Shown: positions 1 through 8,627, counted from the first letter of the stretch. The stretch: DNA of 29,451 bases from CAZAXU01 sp964489245 (GCA_964489245.1 CAZAXU010000025.1:1-29451); one strand, 5' to 3'. The notes: a model not told the origin generated them from the sequence alone. Program-made: numbers and translations.

Positions 1-1
1 A

Positions 2-721
2 AATTCTTCCTGTAATACTGAAACTAATAATACAAGTCAGCCTATTGGACCAAATAGTGGAACAGTTACTAATTCAGTTATCAACATGCCAACAGGCGCC
101 ACTATAACAGATGTAAATGTGACTATCAATTTGAATCATACTTGGGATTCTGATCTTGACATATTCTTGGTAGGACCTACCGGCACACGTGTAGAACTTT
201 CCACAGACAACGGAAGTTTAGGAGATAATTATATAGACACTGTTTTTGATGATGAAGCCACGCAACCCATCACCGATGGAAGTGCTCCGTTTACGGGAAG
301 TTTCCAACCGGAAGGTAACTTATCCGATTTTGACGGAACAGATATGCAAGGAGATTGGACACTTGAAATTACCGATGACGCCAATGGAGATGGAGGCACA
401 TTAAATTCTTGGAGTCTTGAAGTTTGCTTTGACCCTTCTACCAGTGCAATCTATGAGAACACTACAGATGCCAGTGATATGATTGTTTCTGATTTAGGCA
501 ATAAACAGTTCAAAATCTCCATAAACAACGACAAATATGGAAAAGCTTTGACTTTTTATGTATATGATTTATTAGGACAAAACCTGGTAGAGTATATGGT
601 TATAAACAATGGAGGTATTTATTCTTATGATTTAGACATGTCTTATATGCCTGCAGGTGTATATGTTGTTAAATTTGGAAACAAAAAATTCAGCAAAGTA
701 AAACGTATTCTTGTAAAATAA
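2..721 (+). CDS. Secreted P-domain protein with T9SS sorting domain, 5'-truncated
   Basis: The reading frame is open from base 2, so the gene begins before the window and 239 C-terminal residues are present; the ATG at 86 lies inside the P-domain and is not the start. The visible part begins with a proprotein convertase P-domain (beta-sandwich; WDSDLDIFLVGPTGT and the closing GDWTLEITD..NSWSLEVC are typical). After a short linker, about 75 residues have the form of a type A T9SS sorting domain, ending MPAGVYVVKFGNKKFSKVKRILVK-like with the usual basic tail. Such proteins are exported by Sec, cross the outer membrane by the type IX system and are released or anchored. P-domains usually accompany a subtilisin-like or metallo-protease or adhesin repeats upstream, but that part is outside the window, so the enzyme class is unknown. 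A terminator follows directly. Confidence 0.85.
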   Translation, partial: NSSCNTETNNTSQPIGPNSGTVTNSVINMPTGATITDVNVTINLNHTWDSDLDIFLVGPTGTRVELSTDNGSLGDNYIDTVFDDEATQPITDGSAPFTGSFQPEGNLSDFDGTDMQGDWTLEITDDANGDGGTLNSWSLEVCFDPSTSAIYENTTDASDMIVSDLGNKQFKISINNDKYGKALTFYVYDLLGQNLVEYMVINNGGIYSYDLDMSYMPAGVYVVKFGNKKFSKVKRILVK

Positions 722-737
722 TTTTATGAGAATCAAT

Positions 738-774
738 AAAAAAAAAGAGCGGCTGTTAGTCGCTCTTTTTTTTA
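738..774 (+). terminator. Intrinsic terminator after P-domain protein
   Basis: A run of A (738-746) plus GAGCG (747-751) pairs with CGCTC (761-765) and the following T run (766-773); the loop is 9 nt. It lies 17 bp after the stop codon at 721. Seen directly in the sequence. Confidence 0.85.
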
Positions 775-856
775 TTCAAAACAATTTACAGGAAAATAAA
801 CCATAAGATATACAAATAGAACACATCGGCACCATAATAAAAAAGAATACTTCAAA

Positions 857-887
857 TTGTTATGATGCTGATTATTTTATAGCTTTG
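857..887 (+). promoter_or_regulatory. Bacteroidota-type promoter of ccsBA
   Basis: TTG (857-859), 20 bp, then TAGCTTTG (880-887), an exact match to the TAnnTTTG -7 element with the usual spacing. Transcription would start near 894, leaving a leader of about 26 nt before the ATG at 920. Confidence 0.65.
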
Positions 888-919
888 CCCTTTAGATTAT
901 ATCAAAACAAACCGAAATC

Positions 920-3900
920 ATGATAAATAAAATTTTTAAAATCCTATATAGCACCAAAACAATGGTTATTTCCCTTACCGTTTTTGCTGTTGCCATGGCA
1001 TGGGCAACCTTTATCGAAAATGATTATGGAACACCGACGGCAAAGGCAATTATATACAATACCAAATGGTTTGAAATATTAATGTTTATCATGGTGGTGA
1101 ATTTTATTGGGAATGTTTTTATCTTCCGACTCTATCGAAAAGAAAAATGGCCTGTATTTCTTTTTCATATCGGATTTATTGTCGTACTTCTCGGTGCATT
1201 TATAACCAGATACTATAGTTTTGAAGGCATCATGCCTATCAGAGAAAGCTCTAAATCATCAACAATTTATTCTGACAAAACCTATATAAAAATAAGAGTT
1301 GATAACAACGAAATCATGAAAAACTATGAAAATGAAGTTCTTTTTAGTCAGAAAAAAATGCTTTTCGGGTTACTCGGGAACAATAATTTTGAGCTCAACG
1401 AAGAATTCGGCATCAAAAATCCTAAACCATTTTCAGTATCTTTAACCAACTTCATTGCGCATGCACAAGAAAAATTTGTTCCGGATAAAAACGGCGAAAA
1501 CTATGTACATTTGGTTGAATCCGGCACAGGGAGTCGAAAAGATATATTTATCAAGAACGGTGATATCAAAAGCATTAGAAACATTCTTTTCACTTTCAAT
1601 AACCCCATTCAAGGTGGTATGAATATTTTTCAAAACGACAAAAAAAACACTATTCAACCTGCATTTGACGGCACTGTGATGGAAATGAAAACGCAAAAGC
1701 TCTCATCCGTTACAAAAGATTCTGTTGTTCCGCTACTCACCAATCACCTCTATTCTTTTGGCGAAATGCGATTTGTTGTCAAAGATATTGCTAAAGGAAA
1801 AATTATCAAGGAAACTGCTCCAAAAAAAGAGCAAGACAGATATCCCTATGATGCTTTGACACTAAAAATAAAATCAGGAAATAAGGAAAAAACAGTTGAG
1901 GTCAGAGGAACTTCCGGCGCAATTGTCAAACCTGAGAAAATAAGTTTGAACGGACTTAATTTCAACATCTCTTACGGTTCAAAAAAAATTAAAACGCCTT
2001 TTGAAATAAAACTTCGCGATTTTGAAATGCAACGATATCCGGGCACCAATTCTGCTTCTTCATATGCCAGTGAAGTTACAGTGTTGGATAAAGACCACAC
2101 TTTTGATTTCCGTATCTTTATGAATCATGTGCTTGACCACAAAGGATATCGTTTCTACCAAGCCTCATATGACAGGGACGAAAAAGGAACTGTACTATCT
2201 GTAAATCACGATTATTGGGGAACATTAATCACATACATCGGCTATATATTGCTTGGACTCGGAATGTTTGTCAGTCTGTTTTGGAACGGGACACGCTTTA
2301 AAAAATTATCTGATAAAGTGAATAAACTATCACGAAAAAAAGCAATCGTATTATTCCTGTTTGTCGGACTCAGCTTTACCGGTTTTGCTCAAGAAGAAAG
2401 CAAACTGAATCAATTCACCGTCAGTAAGGAACACGCCGAAAAATTCGGACATTTATTGATTCAAGATCATCAAGGGCGAATCAAACCTATCAACACTTAT
2501 GCGTTGGAGGATTTAAGAAAAGTATATAAAAAAGATAAATATCACGGATTGACCGCAGAGCAAGTGCTTCTCTCTGCGCAACTTTATCCTAAATTTTGGA
2601 GTAATCAATACATCATCAAGATAAAACCCCTACTGCTGGGCAAGAAAATGGCAAGAGATTTGAAAGAAAAAAACGGCTATGTCGCCATGATGAATTTTTT
2701 TACAAAAGACGGGAAATACTATCTTGAAGACAAAGTGGAAGATTCCTTTAGAAAGCTTAAAGCCAATCGAAACGCAACAGACAAAGAAACCATAGATTTG
2801 GATGAAAGAGCCAATGTTTGGTGGGCGATGCTCAACAGCAGTCTGATGAAAATCTATCCAAAACAAGGAGAACCCAACAACAAATGGTTCACAGGAACAG
2901 ACAAGAATGCATTTGTCGCCCGAGATACGATGGTGCTCAAATTGCACCAAAATTATTTCATTTCATTGAACAATGCAGTAAAAACCGGAGACTACAAAGA
3001 TGCCGACCAATATCTCAAACTTATCTCCGAATATCAAAAGAAAATCGGAAAAAATATCATTCCATCCGATAAAAAAATCGGTTGGGAAATCAAATATAAC
3101 AAATGGAATATTTTTAAAAACCTTTTGTTCTATTATATGACCATCGGATTTATTTTCTTGATTCTCGCCTTTGTTGATTTATTCAAACCTTATAAAAAAT
3201 CTGTTAAGCTCTTACTTGGTCTGATGACCGTATTGACCATGCTTGGCATGGTTGCTCATATCTTTGGCATGGGACTTCGTTGGTATGTGTCGGGGCATGA
3301 ACCTTGGAGTAACGGATATGAAGCTGTTATTTTTGTGGCTTTTGTAACCATATTAGCCGGTTTAATTTTCTCTTATAGAAAAAGTAAATTTGCATTGGCT
3401 GCCTCTGTTTTGTTCGCATCATTCTTAATGGGAATTGCCCATGGCAGCATGATGAATCCCGAAGTAACCAATTTGGTGCCCGTATTGAAATCATACTGGC
3501 TGATGATTCATGTGGCTGTTATCACATCAAGCTACGGATTTTTGGGTTTAGGTTCACTATTGGGGCTTGTTGTCCTTATATTATATACCATCAGAACTAA
3601 AAAAAATAAAGAGAAAATCAACGATACAATTGCCGAATTAACAGCAATCAATGAAATGACTTTGACCGTTGGACTCTATACTTTGACCATCGGAACATTT
3701 CTTGGCGGTGTCTGGGCAAATGAAAGTTGGGGGCGCTACTGGAGCTGGGACCCAAAAGAAGTTTGGTCTTTAATTTCTATGATGGTCTATGTAATCATTT
3801 TACATATGCGCATCGTTCCCGGATTGCGCGGAAAATTCGCTTTCAATGTCGCTAGTTTTTTTGCCATCTCCTCATTAATCATGACTTTCTTTGGTGTGAA

Positions 3901-4042
3901 CCATTATTTGGCAGGTATGCATTCTTATGCAAAAGGAGATCCCGTTCCAATTCCGACATGGATATCTGTTGCTGTCACATTCTTCATTATCCTTACAATT
4001 TTCTCCTATTGGAGATATCAACAATTTAAAAAATCATCATAG
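920..4042 (+). CDS. ccsBA: Fused ResB-CcsA (CcsBA) cytochrome c biogenesis protein
   Basis: This is a system II cytochrome c synthetase: it carries haem across the inner membrane and attaches it to CXXCH apocytochromes in the periplasm. The N-terminal part (about 1-460) is ResB-like, with membrane segments near 10-30, 48-68, 80-98 and 435-455 around a long periplasmic domain. Residues about 470-490 form another hydrophobic stretch ending in GFAQEE, which looks like a signal peptide, followed by a second periplasmic domain (about 490-730). The C-terminal CcsA part has about eight membrane segments, the tryptophan-rich haem motif GRYWSWDPKEVW, and conserved histidines in SGHEPWSNGYEA, LMIHVAV and VNHYLAGMHSYA. 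At 1040 aa the length is normal for the fused Bacteroidota form. It has its own promoter and terminator, so it appears monocistronic. No cytochrome gene is beside it. Confidence 0.93.
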   Translation: MINKIFKILYSTKTMVISLTVFAVAMAWATFIENDYGTPTAKAIIYNTKWFEILMFIMVVNFIGNVFIFRLYRKEKWPVFLFHIGFIVVLLGAFITRYYSFEGIMPIRESSKSSTIYSDKTYIKIRVDNNEIMKNYENEVLFSQKKMLFGLLGNNNFELNEEFGIKNPKPFSVSLTNFIAHAQEKFVPDKNGENYVHLVESGTGSRKDIFIKNGDIKSIRNILFTFNNPIQGGMNIFQNDKKNTIQPAFDGTVMEMKTQKLSSVTKDSVVPLLTNHLYSFGEMRFVVKDIAKGKIIKETAPKKEQDRYPYDALTLKIKSGNKEKTVEVRGTSGAIVKPEKISLNGLNFNISYGSKKIKTPFEIKLRDFEMQRYPGTNSASSYASEVTVLDKDHTFDFRIFMNHVLDHKGYRFYQASYDRDEKGTVLSVNHDYWGTLITYIGYILLGLGMFVSLFWNGTRFKKLSDKVNKLSRKKAIVLFLFVGLSFTGFAQEESKLNQFTVSKEHAEKFGHLLIQDHQGRIKPINTYALEDLRKVYKKDKYHGLTAEQVLLSAQLYPKFWSNQYIIKIKPLLLGKKMARDLKEKNGYVAMMNFFTKDGKYYLEDKVEDSFRKLKANRNATDKETIDLDERANVWWAMLNSSLMKIYPKQGEPNNKWFTGTDKNAFVARDTMVLKLHQNYFISLNNAVKTGDYKDADQYLKLISEYQKKIGKNIIPSDKKIGWEIKYNKWNIFKNLLFYYMTIGFIFLILAFVDLFKPYKKSVKLLLGLMTVLTMLGMVAHIFGMGLRWYVSGHEPWSNGYEAVIFVAFVTILAGLIFSYRKSKFALAASVLFASFLMGIAHGSMMNPEVTNLVPVLKSYWLMIHVAVITSSYGFLGLGSLLGLVVLILYTIRTKKNKEKINDTIAELTAINEMTLTVGLYTLTIGTFLGGVWANESWGRYWSWDPKEVWSLISMMVYVIILHMRIVPGLRGKFAFNVASFFAISSLIMTFFGVNHYLAGMHSYAKGDPVPIPTWISVAVTFFIILTIFSYWRYQQFKKSS

Positions 4043-4045
4043 AGC

Positions 4046-4085
4046 ATCTAAAAAAAGGAGCTTAAAACAGCTCCTTTTTTTAGAT
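4046..4085. terminator. Bidirectional terminator between ccsBA and the porin
   Basis: A perfect 17-bp inverted repeat (4046-4062 with 4069-4085) encloses a 6-nt loop. The stem core is AAAAAAAGGAGCT / AGCTCCTTTTTTT, so each strand sees a GC-bearing hairpin followed by U. It sits between the convergent stops at 4042 and 4098 and can end both transcripts. Confidence 0.9.
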
Positions 4086-4097
4086 TATCAAGCATGA

Positions 4098-5240
4098 CTA
4101 AAAATCAATTTGTACTCTTAATAAATGTCCTGATAATTTTCCTAAGATTGAGTTTTTATTGTCTGTGGCTATGTAGTTATACATCAATCTGGCGTGAGAG
4201 GTCAAATACCAATTTAATCCAAAAGTAATATTATTGACCTGATCGGGAAGCCCCGCATTTTCATTAACCACATCGGCAGATACGCTCATATTGGAAAAAC
4301 GCAGCAATACTTCCAAAGCTCCTAAACCTCCTTGATCTATAGGCTTATTTGGTTTTACTCTCCCGAATGATGCTTTTTTATAAGGTCTGTGTTCTCCCGT
4401 GACAAAATAGCTTGCCATGGCATAATAAGCACTCATCTGATATGTTTTATTCACATCATTATGCAAAGACTGTGTTTTATATTCTCCTTGAAGAGAAATC
4501 GCACTCAAAGTTCCTGCCAGTTCAAATCCCAATTCGGTTCTTCTGTCTGCTCCAATAAATTCATAATGATATTTCTCTCCTAAATGATTTTCTCCTTTAA
4601 ATTTCAAATCCCTGTAAGTACGACTCGCAAAATTAATCCCGACATGCAAAATTTTTGCTTGCTCTTTATCGTTCAACGGAGCAAAAGTTGCTCTCGCCAT
4701 AAAATTGCTGCCGTCTGCCAAATTTGTGTCTAAAAAACCGCTTTTATCAAAACCGTTATTAGTCCATGCCATCTGAAAGCCTGCTTTATTATCAAACAGT
4801 TTAAAATTTTCATAATGCAGTCCGCTTCCTTCTCTTGAATTTTGCAAAGCAGTGAGCATTGCTCGTTCAAAAAACGGAATATACTTGCTGCTGGTTGCCA
4901 TTGCCAAACTAGTAGGCTCTGCCATACTCCCCAAGGCAAAATTGCCGTATTCTCCGGCTGTGTATTTGATATACACTTCTCTAAAACCTACTTGCCCTTT
5001 TGGAAAACCTACCTCAATTTTATATTTAATCCGGGGAGAAATATCTCCGGAGGCTGACAATCTAAGTCTTCGGAATTCATTCCCGACAAACCATTTGTCA
5101 GATTGACTTGATTTTAAAAACTCATAATCATACTGAATCCTGCCGTTGATATGAAGTGATTTTTTGAATGGTTTCTCCTGAGCAAAACAACCGTATGCTG
5201 ATAGTAAGGACAAATAAGCTATAAAAACGATTCGTTTCAT
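4098..5240 (-). CDS. Outer-membrane porin of the phosphate-selective porin O/P type
   Basis: The protein is a predicted 380-aa outer-membrane beta-barrel for passive uptake of small solutes. I chose the ATG at 5240 because it gives a clean signal peptide (MKRIVFIAYLSLLSAYGCFAQ, cut before EKP); the frame stays open to 5303, but those extra residues would precede a normal signal sequence. The mature part resembles the OprP/OprO family: an opening strand HINGRIQYDYEF, FRRLRLSASGDISPRIKYKIEVGF, the REVYIKY strand, the SMAEPTSLAMATSS loop region, and a final strand ending RVQIDF with terminal Phe, the usual barrel-assembly signal. Substrate cannot be read from sequence; phosphate is only the family name. 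It is divergent from the DUF2141/LytTR operon and shares a 21-bp inverted repeat with it. Confidence 0.8.
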   Translation of the reverse strand: MKRIVFIAYLSLLSAYGCFAQEKPFKKSLHINGRIQYDYEFLKSSQSDKWFVGNEFRRLRLSASGDISPRIKYKIEVGFPKGQVGFREVYIKYTAGEYGNFALGSMAEPTSLAMATSSKYIPFFERAMLTALQNSREGSGLHYENFKLFDNKAGFQMAWTNNGFDKSGFLDTNLADGSNFMARATFAPLNDKEQAKILHVGINFASRTYRDLKFKGENHLGEKYHYEFIGADRRTELGFELAGTLSAISLQGEYKTQSLHNDVNKTYQMSAYYAMASYFVTGEHRPYKKASFGRVKPNKPIDQGGLGALEVLLRFSNMSVSADVVNENAGLPDQVNNITFGLNWYLTSHARLMYNYIATDNKNSILGKLSGHLLRVQIDF

Positions 5241-5460
5241 TTTAAATATTTTTTGAATGTAAATAGACAAATAAATAATTATAATAAAACTGATGATTGT
5301 CATTTAATCTGTATATTTTAACACGGCAATAAAAGTCTTGCCAAATTCTTATTAAACAATTCATCCTCATTATTCTACAATTCAGCAACTATATTTTTAT
5401 CCGCAAAAAAAAGTGTCGCATGTTTGCAGTATAAAACCCCAAAAAATATTTAAAATGAAA
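5235..5460. repeat. 21-bp perfect inverted repeat spanning two divergent start codons
   Basis: The left arm is 5235-5255 and the right arm 5440-5460; they are exact reverse complements. Read in the direction of each gene, both arms contain AAAAAATATTTAAAATGAAA, whose ATG is the start codon of the porin (5240, minus) and of the lipoprotein (5455, plus). Between the arms lie weak -7-like boxes, each one base from consensus: TTTATTTG on minus (5268-5275) and CATGTTTG on plus (5419-5426), each 12-13 bp from its arm. The arms may simply be a shared leader, or ends of an invertible segment. Confidence 0.75.
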
Positions 5461-5901
5461 AAAGTAATCTCTATGTTTTTTGCAATACTTTTATTCGCCG
5501 GCTGCGGCAGTACAAAATCAGGAATTAGAAAAGAATCTAAAATTGAGGATTCAAACTCTTTAAAAGTTTCCTTCAAAAACATCAAATACTCCAAAGGAAT
5601 GATTTATTTATCTCTTTTTGATTCTGAAGATGATTTTATGACAAAAACCCCTAAATATAATAAAATGATTTCGGTCCATGGCAAAAATATTATATTTGAA
5701 TTCAAAAATTTGAAAAAAGGAACCTATGCTATTATATGTTTTCAAGACTTAAATGGCAACAAAAAATTAGATTTTAAAGGATATATGCCCACAGAACCTT
5801 GGGGAATCTCTAATAATCCGATGCTGATGGCACCACCAACTTGGAATGATGCCGCCTTCGATTTGGAGAAGGATGAAGAAATTGAAATCAAATTATTTTA
5901 A
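5455..5901 (+). CDS. DUF2141 family lipoprotein
   Basis: This is a 148-aa predicted lipoprotein. The start at 5455 gives a lipoprotein signal peptide with lipobox FAGC (Cys about residue 18); the upstream ATG at 5413 would bury it. The mature domain has the DUF2141 pattern: a first strand LKVSFKNIKYSKGMIYLSLFD, then LKKGTYAIICFQDLNGNKKLD, GYMPTEPWGISNN and a final APPTWNDAAFDLE strand. The fold is probably a small beta-sandwich; no enzymatic role is known for the family. It is the first gene of an operon with a LytS-type kinase (11 bp gap) and a LytTR regulator, so it may be an envelope component linked to that signalling system. Cleaved by LspA, whose gene is at 23310. Confidence 0.85.
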   Translation: MKKVISMFFAILLFAGCGSTKSGIRKESKIEDSNSLKVSFKNIKYSKGMIYLSLFDSEDDFMTKTPKYNKMISVHGKNIIFEFKNLKKGTYAIICFQDLNGNKKLDFKGYMPTEPWGISNNPMLMAPPTWNDAAFDLEKDEEIEIKLF

Positions 5902-5912
5902 AAATTAGTAAA

Positions 5913-6908
5913 ATGAAAACTAGAAAATTTATACTGACTGTTATCCTTGTTGCTTTAGTCGTTGCTCTCATAAACACAATTGTTTCCGGAATAGATAACA
6001 CCACAAATAATCTAAAATACTATTTCATTTATGCCGCTGCTTTCACCTTATTCAATAATTTATATTATATGTTTATAAGCAAAATCTTAAGCTGGCACAA
6101 AAATCCGGAAAAAACGCTTATTATCAGCATCTTGGGATCTATACCGGTCAATATGTTGATTTATTTCGGACTGAATTTCTTTTTCAGAGTGATTGTTTTC
6201 CATCAAGATTTTGATACGTTTATCAAAAACGAAGACACCGGTGGATATGTTGTAATTGTAATGTTCTCATTGATTATTTCTTTGTTAATCATTATTGGCT
6301 ATTTCTTTAAAAAGATAAGAACAGACGAATTGCATTCCGAACAATTGAAAACCAAAAATGAACAAATTAAATTTGAGAGTTTGAAAACGCAACTCGACCC
6401 GCATTTTTTGTTCAACAACCTAAATGTTCTCACTGCATTGATTTCAGAGAGTCCGGAAAGAGCAGAAAATTTCTCCATAAAACTATCAAAAATATATCGC
6501 TATGTGTTGGAACAAAAGGACAGCAAACTTGTTCCTGTTCAAGACGAATTGAAGTTTGCCGAAGACTATTTGGAACTACTCAAAATGCGTTTTGAAGATA
6601 ATTTGAACTACGACATATCAATCAACGACATATCAGACGCCCGAATTCCGCCGCTTTCTCTACAAATTTTATTGGAAAACGCCACCAAACACAACGCAAT
6701 CAGCAAACAACAAAAACTCAAAATTCATATTTGGAAAGATACGGAAAACCTTATTGTTTCAAACAATAAAAACCCAAAAAAAGTCAAACAAGAAACAACC
6801 AAAATCGGTTTGGAAAATATCAAAAACCGATATAAATTATTATCCAATCAAAACATAAAAATAGTTGATGATGATAATCGTTTTATCGTTAAATTGCCTT
6901 TGTTATAA
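5913..6908 (+). CDS. LytS/YehU-type sensor histidine kinase
   Basis: This is a 331-aa inner-membrane sensor kinase. Four hydrophobic segments (about 7-27, 37-58, 69-95, 112-132) are followed by a short coiled linker and the His_kinase (PF06580) core: phospho-acceptor His164 in TQLDPHFLFNNLN, the N-box LSLQILLENATKHN (Asn256), and a G-box-like KIGLENIKNRYKLL near 298-310. There is no large extracellular domain, so a signal would be sensed in or near the membrane. It lies 11 bp after the lipoprotein and 51 bp before the response regulator; the three probably form one transcript. The partner is almost certainly the LytTR regulator that follows. The signal and target genes are not visible. Confidence 0.93.
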   Translation: MKTRKFILTVILVALVVALINTIVSGIDNTTNNLKYYFIYAAAFTLFNNLYYMFISKILSWHKNPEKTLIISILGSIPVNMLIYFGLNFFFRVIVFHQDFDTFIKNEDTGGYVVIVMFSLIISLLIIIGYFFKKIRTDELHSEQLKTKNEQIKFESLKTQLDPHFLFNNLNVLTALISESPERAENFSIKLSKIYRYVLEQKDSKLVPVQDELKFAEDYLELLKMRFEDNLNYDISINDISDARIPPLSLQILLENATKHNAISKQQKLKIHIWKDTENLIVSNNKNPKKVKQETTKIGLENIKNRYKLLSNQNIKIVDDDNRFIVKLPLL

Positions 6909-6959
6909 TTCGTCAGATAGTTTTAAAATCACATTCATAAAATCAGAAAAACAAACCCG

Positions 6960-7712
6960 ATGATCAAAACCATTATCATAGAAGATGAAAAACCGGCAGC
7001 AAGGCGCCTGCAAAAAATGTTACAAAAACAACATTTTGAAGTAGTTGATTTGCTTCATTCCGTTGGTGAAGCCGTAACATGGTTCAAGAAAAATCCACAT
7101 CCGGAATTGATTTTTTTAGACATTCAGCTTTCCGACGGATTTTCTTTTGAAATATTTGATCAAATTGAAGTTAGAAGTGCCATCATTTTCACTACCGCTT
7201 ATGCAGAACACGCCCTAAAAGCCTTCAAACTCAACAGTATTGACTATCTCTTGAAACCCATAGACGAAAATGAATTGCGATTTGCAATTGAAAAATATAA
7301 GACAAATCATAATCACGGTTTTCCGGACCTTTCTTCTCTGAAAAAAATGATATTGCAAACCGAACAAACTGAATATAAGGAGCGTTTCAGTGTGCAATAC
7401 GGGCAACATATTCAATTGGTTAAAACGGCAGAAATAGAATGTTTTTACAGTCAAGACAAAGCGAGCTACATCCACACAAAAAATGCCAAAAATCATCTGT
7501 TAGATATTTCTTTGGAACAGATTGAAAAACAACTTAACCCTAAAGATTTTTTTCGGGTAAACCGAAAATTTATCATTAAAATCGACCGGATTAAAGATAT
7601 TATTTACTATTCAAACAGCCGACTGAAAATCATTCTTAACTCTTATAACGAGCAAGATATTATTGTTGCCCGTGAACGCGTGAAAGATTTCAAAACATGG
7701 ATTTCAGGATAA
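6960..7712 (+). CDS. LytTR-family response regulator
   Basis: This is a 250-aa transcription factor. The receiver domain (about 1-120) has the acidic pair EDE at 8-10, phospho-acceptor Asp54 in LIFLDIQLSDG, the conserved Thr in FTTAY and Lys in YLLKPID. The C-terminal half (about 145-250) is a LytTR DNA-binding domain, with the typical VNRKFIIKIDRIKDI and a final REYV-like REDVKDFK region (RERVKDFKTWIS). It accepts phosphate from the kinase encoded just upstream and then binds DNA. A natural first guess for its targets is its own operon or the divergent porin, but no LytTR direct repeat is evident in the intergenic region. Confidence 0.93.
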   Translation: MIKTIIIEDEKPAARRLQKMLQKQHFEVVDLLHSVGEAVTWFKKNPHPELIFLDIQLSDGFSFEIFDQIEVRSAIIFTTAYAEHALKAFKLNSIDYLLKPIDENELRFAIEKYKTNHNHGFPDLSSLKKMILQTEQTEYKERFSVQYGQHIQLVKTAEIECFYSQDKASYIHTKNAKNHLLDISLEQIEKQLNPKDFFRVNRKFIIKIDRIKDIIYYSNSRLKIILNSYNEQDIIVARERVKDFKTWISG

Positions 7713-7793
7713 AATACAAAAAACCGGATGATTTTGAATAATCTCACTTCTTTTAAACCGATTTACATCCAAAACAGTATAAGAATATATCTT

Positions 7794-7801
7794 TATATTT
7801 G
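7794..7801 (+). promoter_or_regulatory. -7 element of tsaB promoter
   Basis: TATATTTG is an exact TAnnTTTG match. No TTG element is seen at the usual distance upstream. The predicted transcription start falls near 7808, only about 10 nt before the TTG start codon at 7818 and next to an ATG AAA TAA triplet set (7809-7817). Confidence 0.5.
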
Positions 7802-7817
7802 CACAAAAATGAAATAA

Positions 7818-8489
7818 TTGATCTACATTCTCAACATAGAAACCGCCACAAAAAACTGTTCTGTTTCTCTCGGAAAAAACGGACAACTTATAGACGTGAT
7901 TGAATATGCCGGCGAAGGCTATTCTCACGCCGAAAAACTACATCTTTTTATCGATGAAATTCTCAAAAAAAACAAATTGAATACAACAAGTTTAAACGCT
8001 GTTGCCGTGAGCATGGGTCCCGGATCTTATACCGGTTTAAGAATCGGTGTTTCTGCTGCAAAAGGTTTGGCATACGCACTTGATCTTCCGTTAATTGCCA
8101 TTCCTACACTTGAAATATTAGCACGAGCTATTACTGAACAAAACGCATTTGTCATCCCGATAATAGACGCCAGAAGAATGGAGGTATATAGCGCTGTCTT
8201 CAATCAACATGAGAAAATCAGAGCAACAAAAGCAGAAATTCTCAATGAAACTTCTTTTTCTGAATATCTCAATCAAAAGAAAACAATTTTTATCGGAGAT
8301 GCCGTAGATAAAACCGGAAATATTGTTCAGCATGAAAATGCAATCTATTCTGATATCCGGTTTCCTTCGGCAAAAGAGATGTCGGCATTGTCATGGAACC
8401 GGTATGAAAAAGGAGAATTTGAAGATGTGGCCTATTTTGAACCTTTTTACTTAAAAGATTTCATTAGCACAAAGAAAAAATCAATTTGA
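7818..8489 (+). CDS. tsaB: tRNA threonylcarbamoyladenosine biosynthesis protein TsaB
   Basis: This 223-aa protein is the non-catalytic ASKHA-fold partner of TsaD, needed for t6A37 modification of ANN-decoding tRNAs. The N-terminus IYILNIETATKNCSVSLG and the motif MGPGSYTGLRIGVSAAKGLAYAL (about residues 66-90) are diagnostic. The start is a TTG at 7818: the codon before it is a TAA stop, no ATG precedes the conserved beta-strand, and the family normally begins with MILxIDTA. An ATG AAA TAA mini-frame abuts the TTG. It is probably expressed from its own promoter at 7794; the next gene, 139 bp on, has a separate promoter. Confidence 0.92.
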   Translation: MIYILNIETATKNCSVSLGKNGQLIDVIEYAGEGYSHAEKLHLFIDEILKKNKLNTTSLNAVAVSMGPGSYTGLRIGVSAAKGLAYALDLPLIAIPTLEILARAITEQNAFVIPIIDARRMEVYSAVFNQHEKIRATKAEILNETSFSEYLNQKKTIFIGDAVDKTGNIVQHENAIYSDIRFPSAKEMSALSWNRYEKGEFEDVAYFEPFYLKDFISTKKKSI

Positions 8490-8569
8490 TATTTACTTCT
8501 CAATAAAACAGTATATTTTTTAATAAGCTGATGCAAAATAAAAACAATATCATATCTTTTGAATAATTA

Positions 8570-8601
8570 TTTGGTTAAAACCTAAAATTATATTTAATTT
8601 G
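8570..8601 (+). promoter_or_regulatory. Candidate promoter of the GCS2-CBS gene
   Basis: TTTG (8570-8573), 20 bp, then TTAATTTG (8594-8601), which is one base from TAnnTTTG. It predicts a start near 8608 and a 20-nt leader. Confidence 0.5.
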
Positions 8602-8627
8602 TTTATTACAACCAAAAAACAATCGAA

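Noticed and set aside
5041..5454. LytTR-type direct repeats upstream of the porin and lipoprotein
   Set aside because: Looked for paired short direct repeats at the usual spacing and found none that stand out from the AT-rich background.
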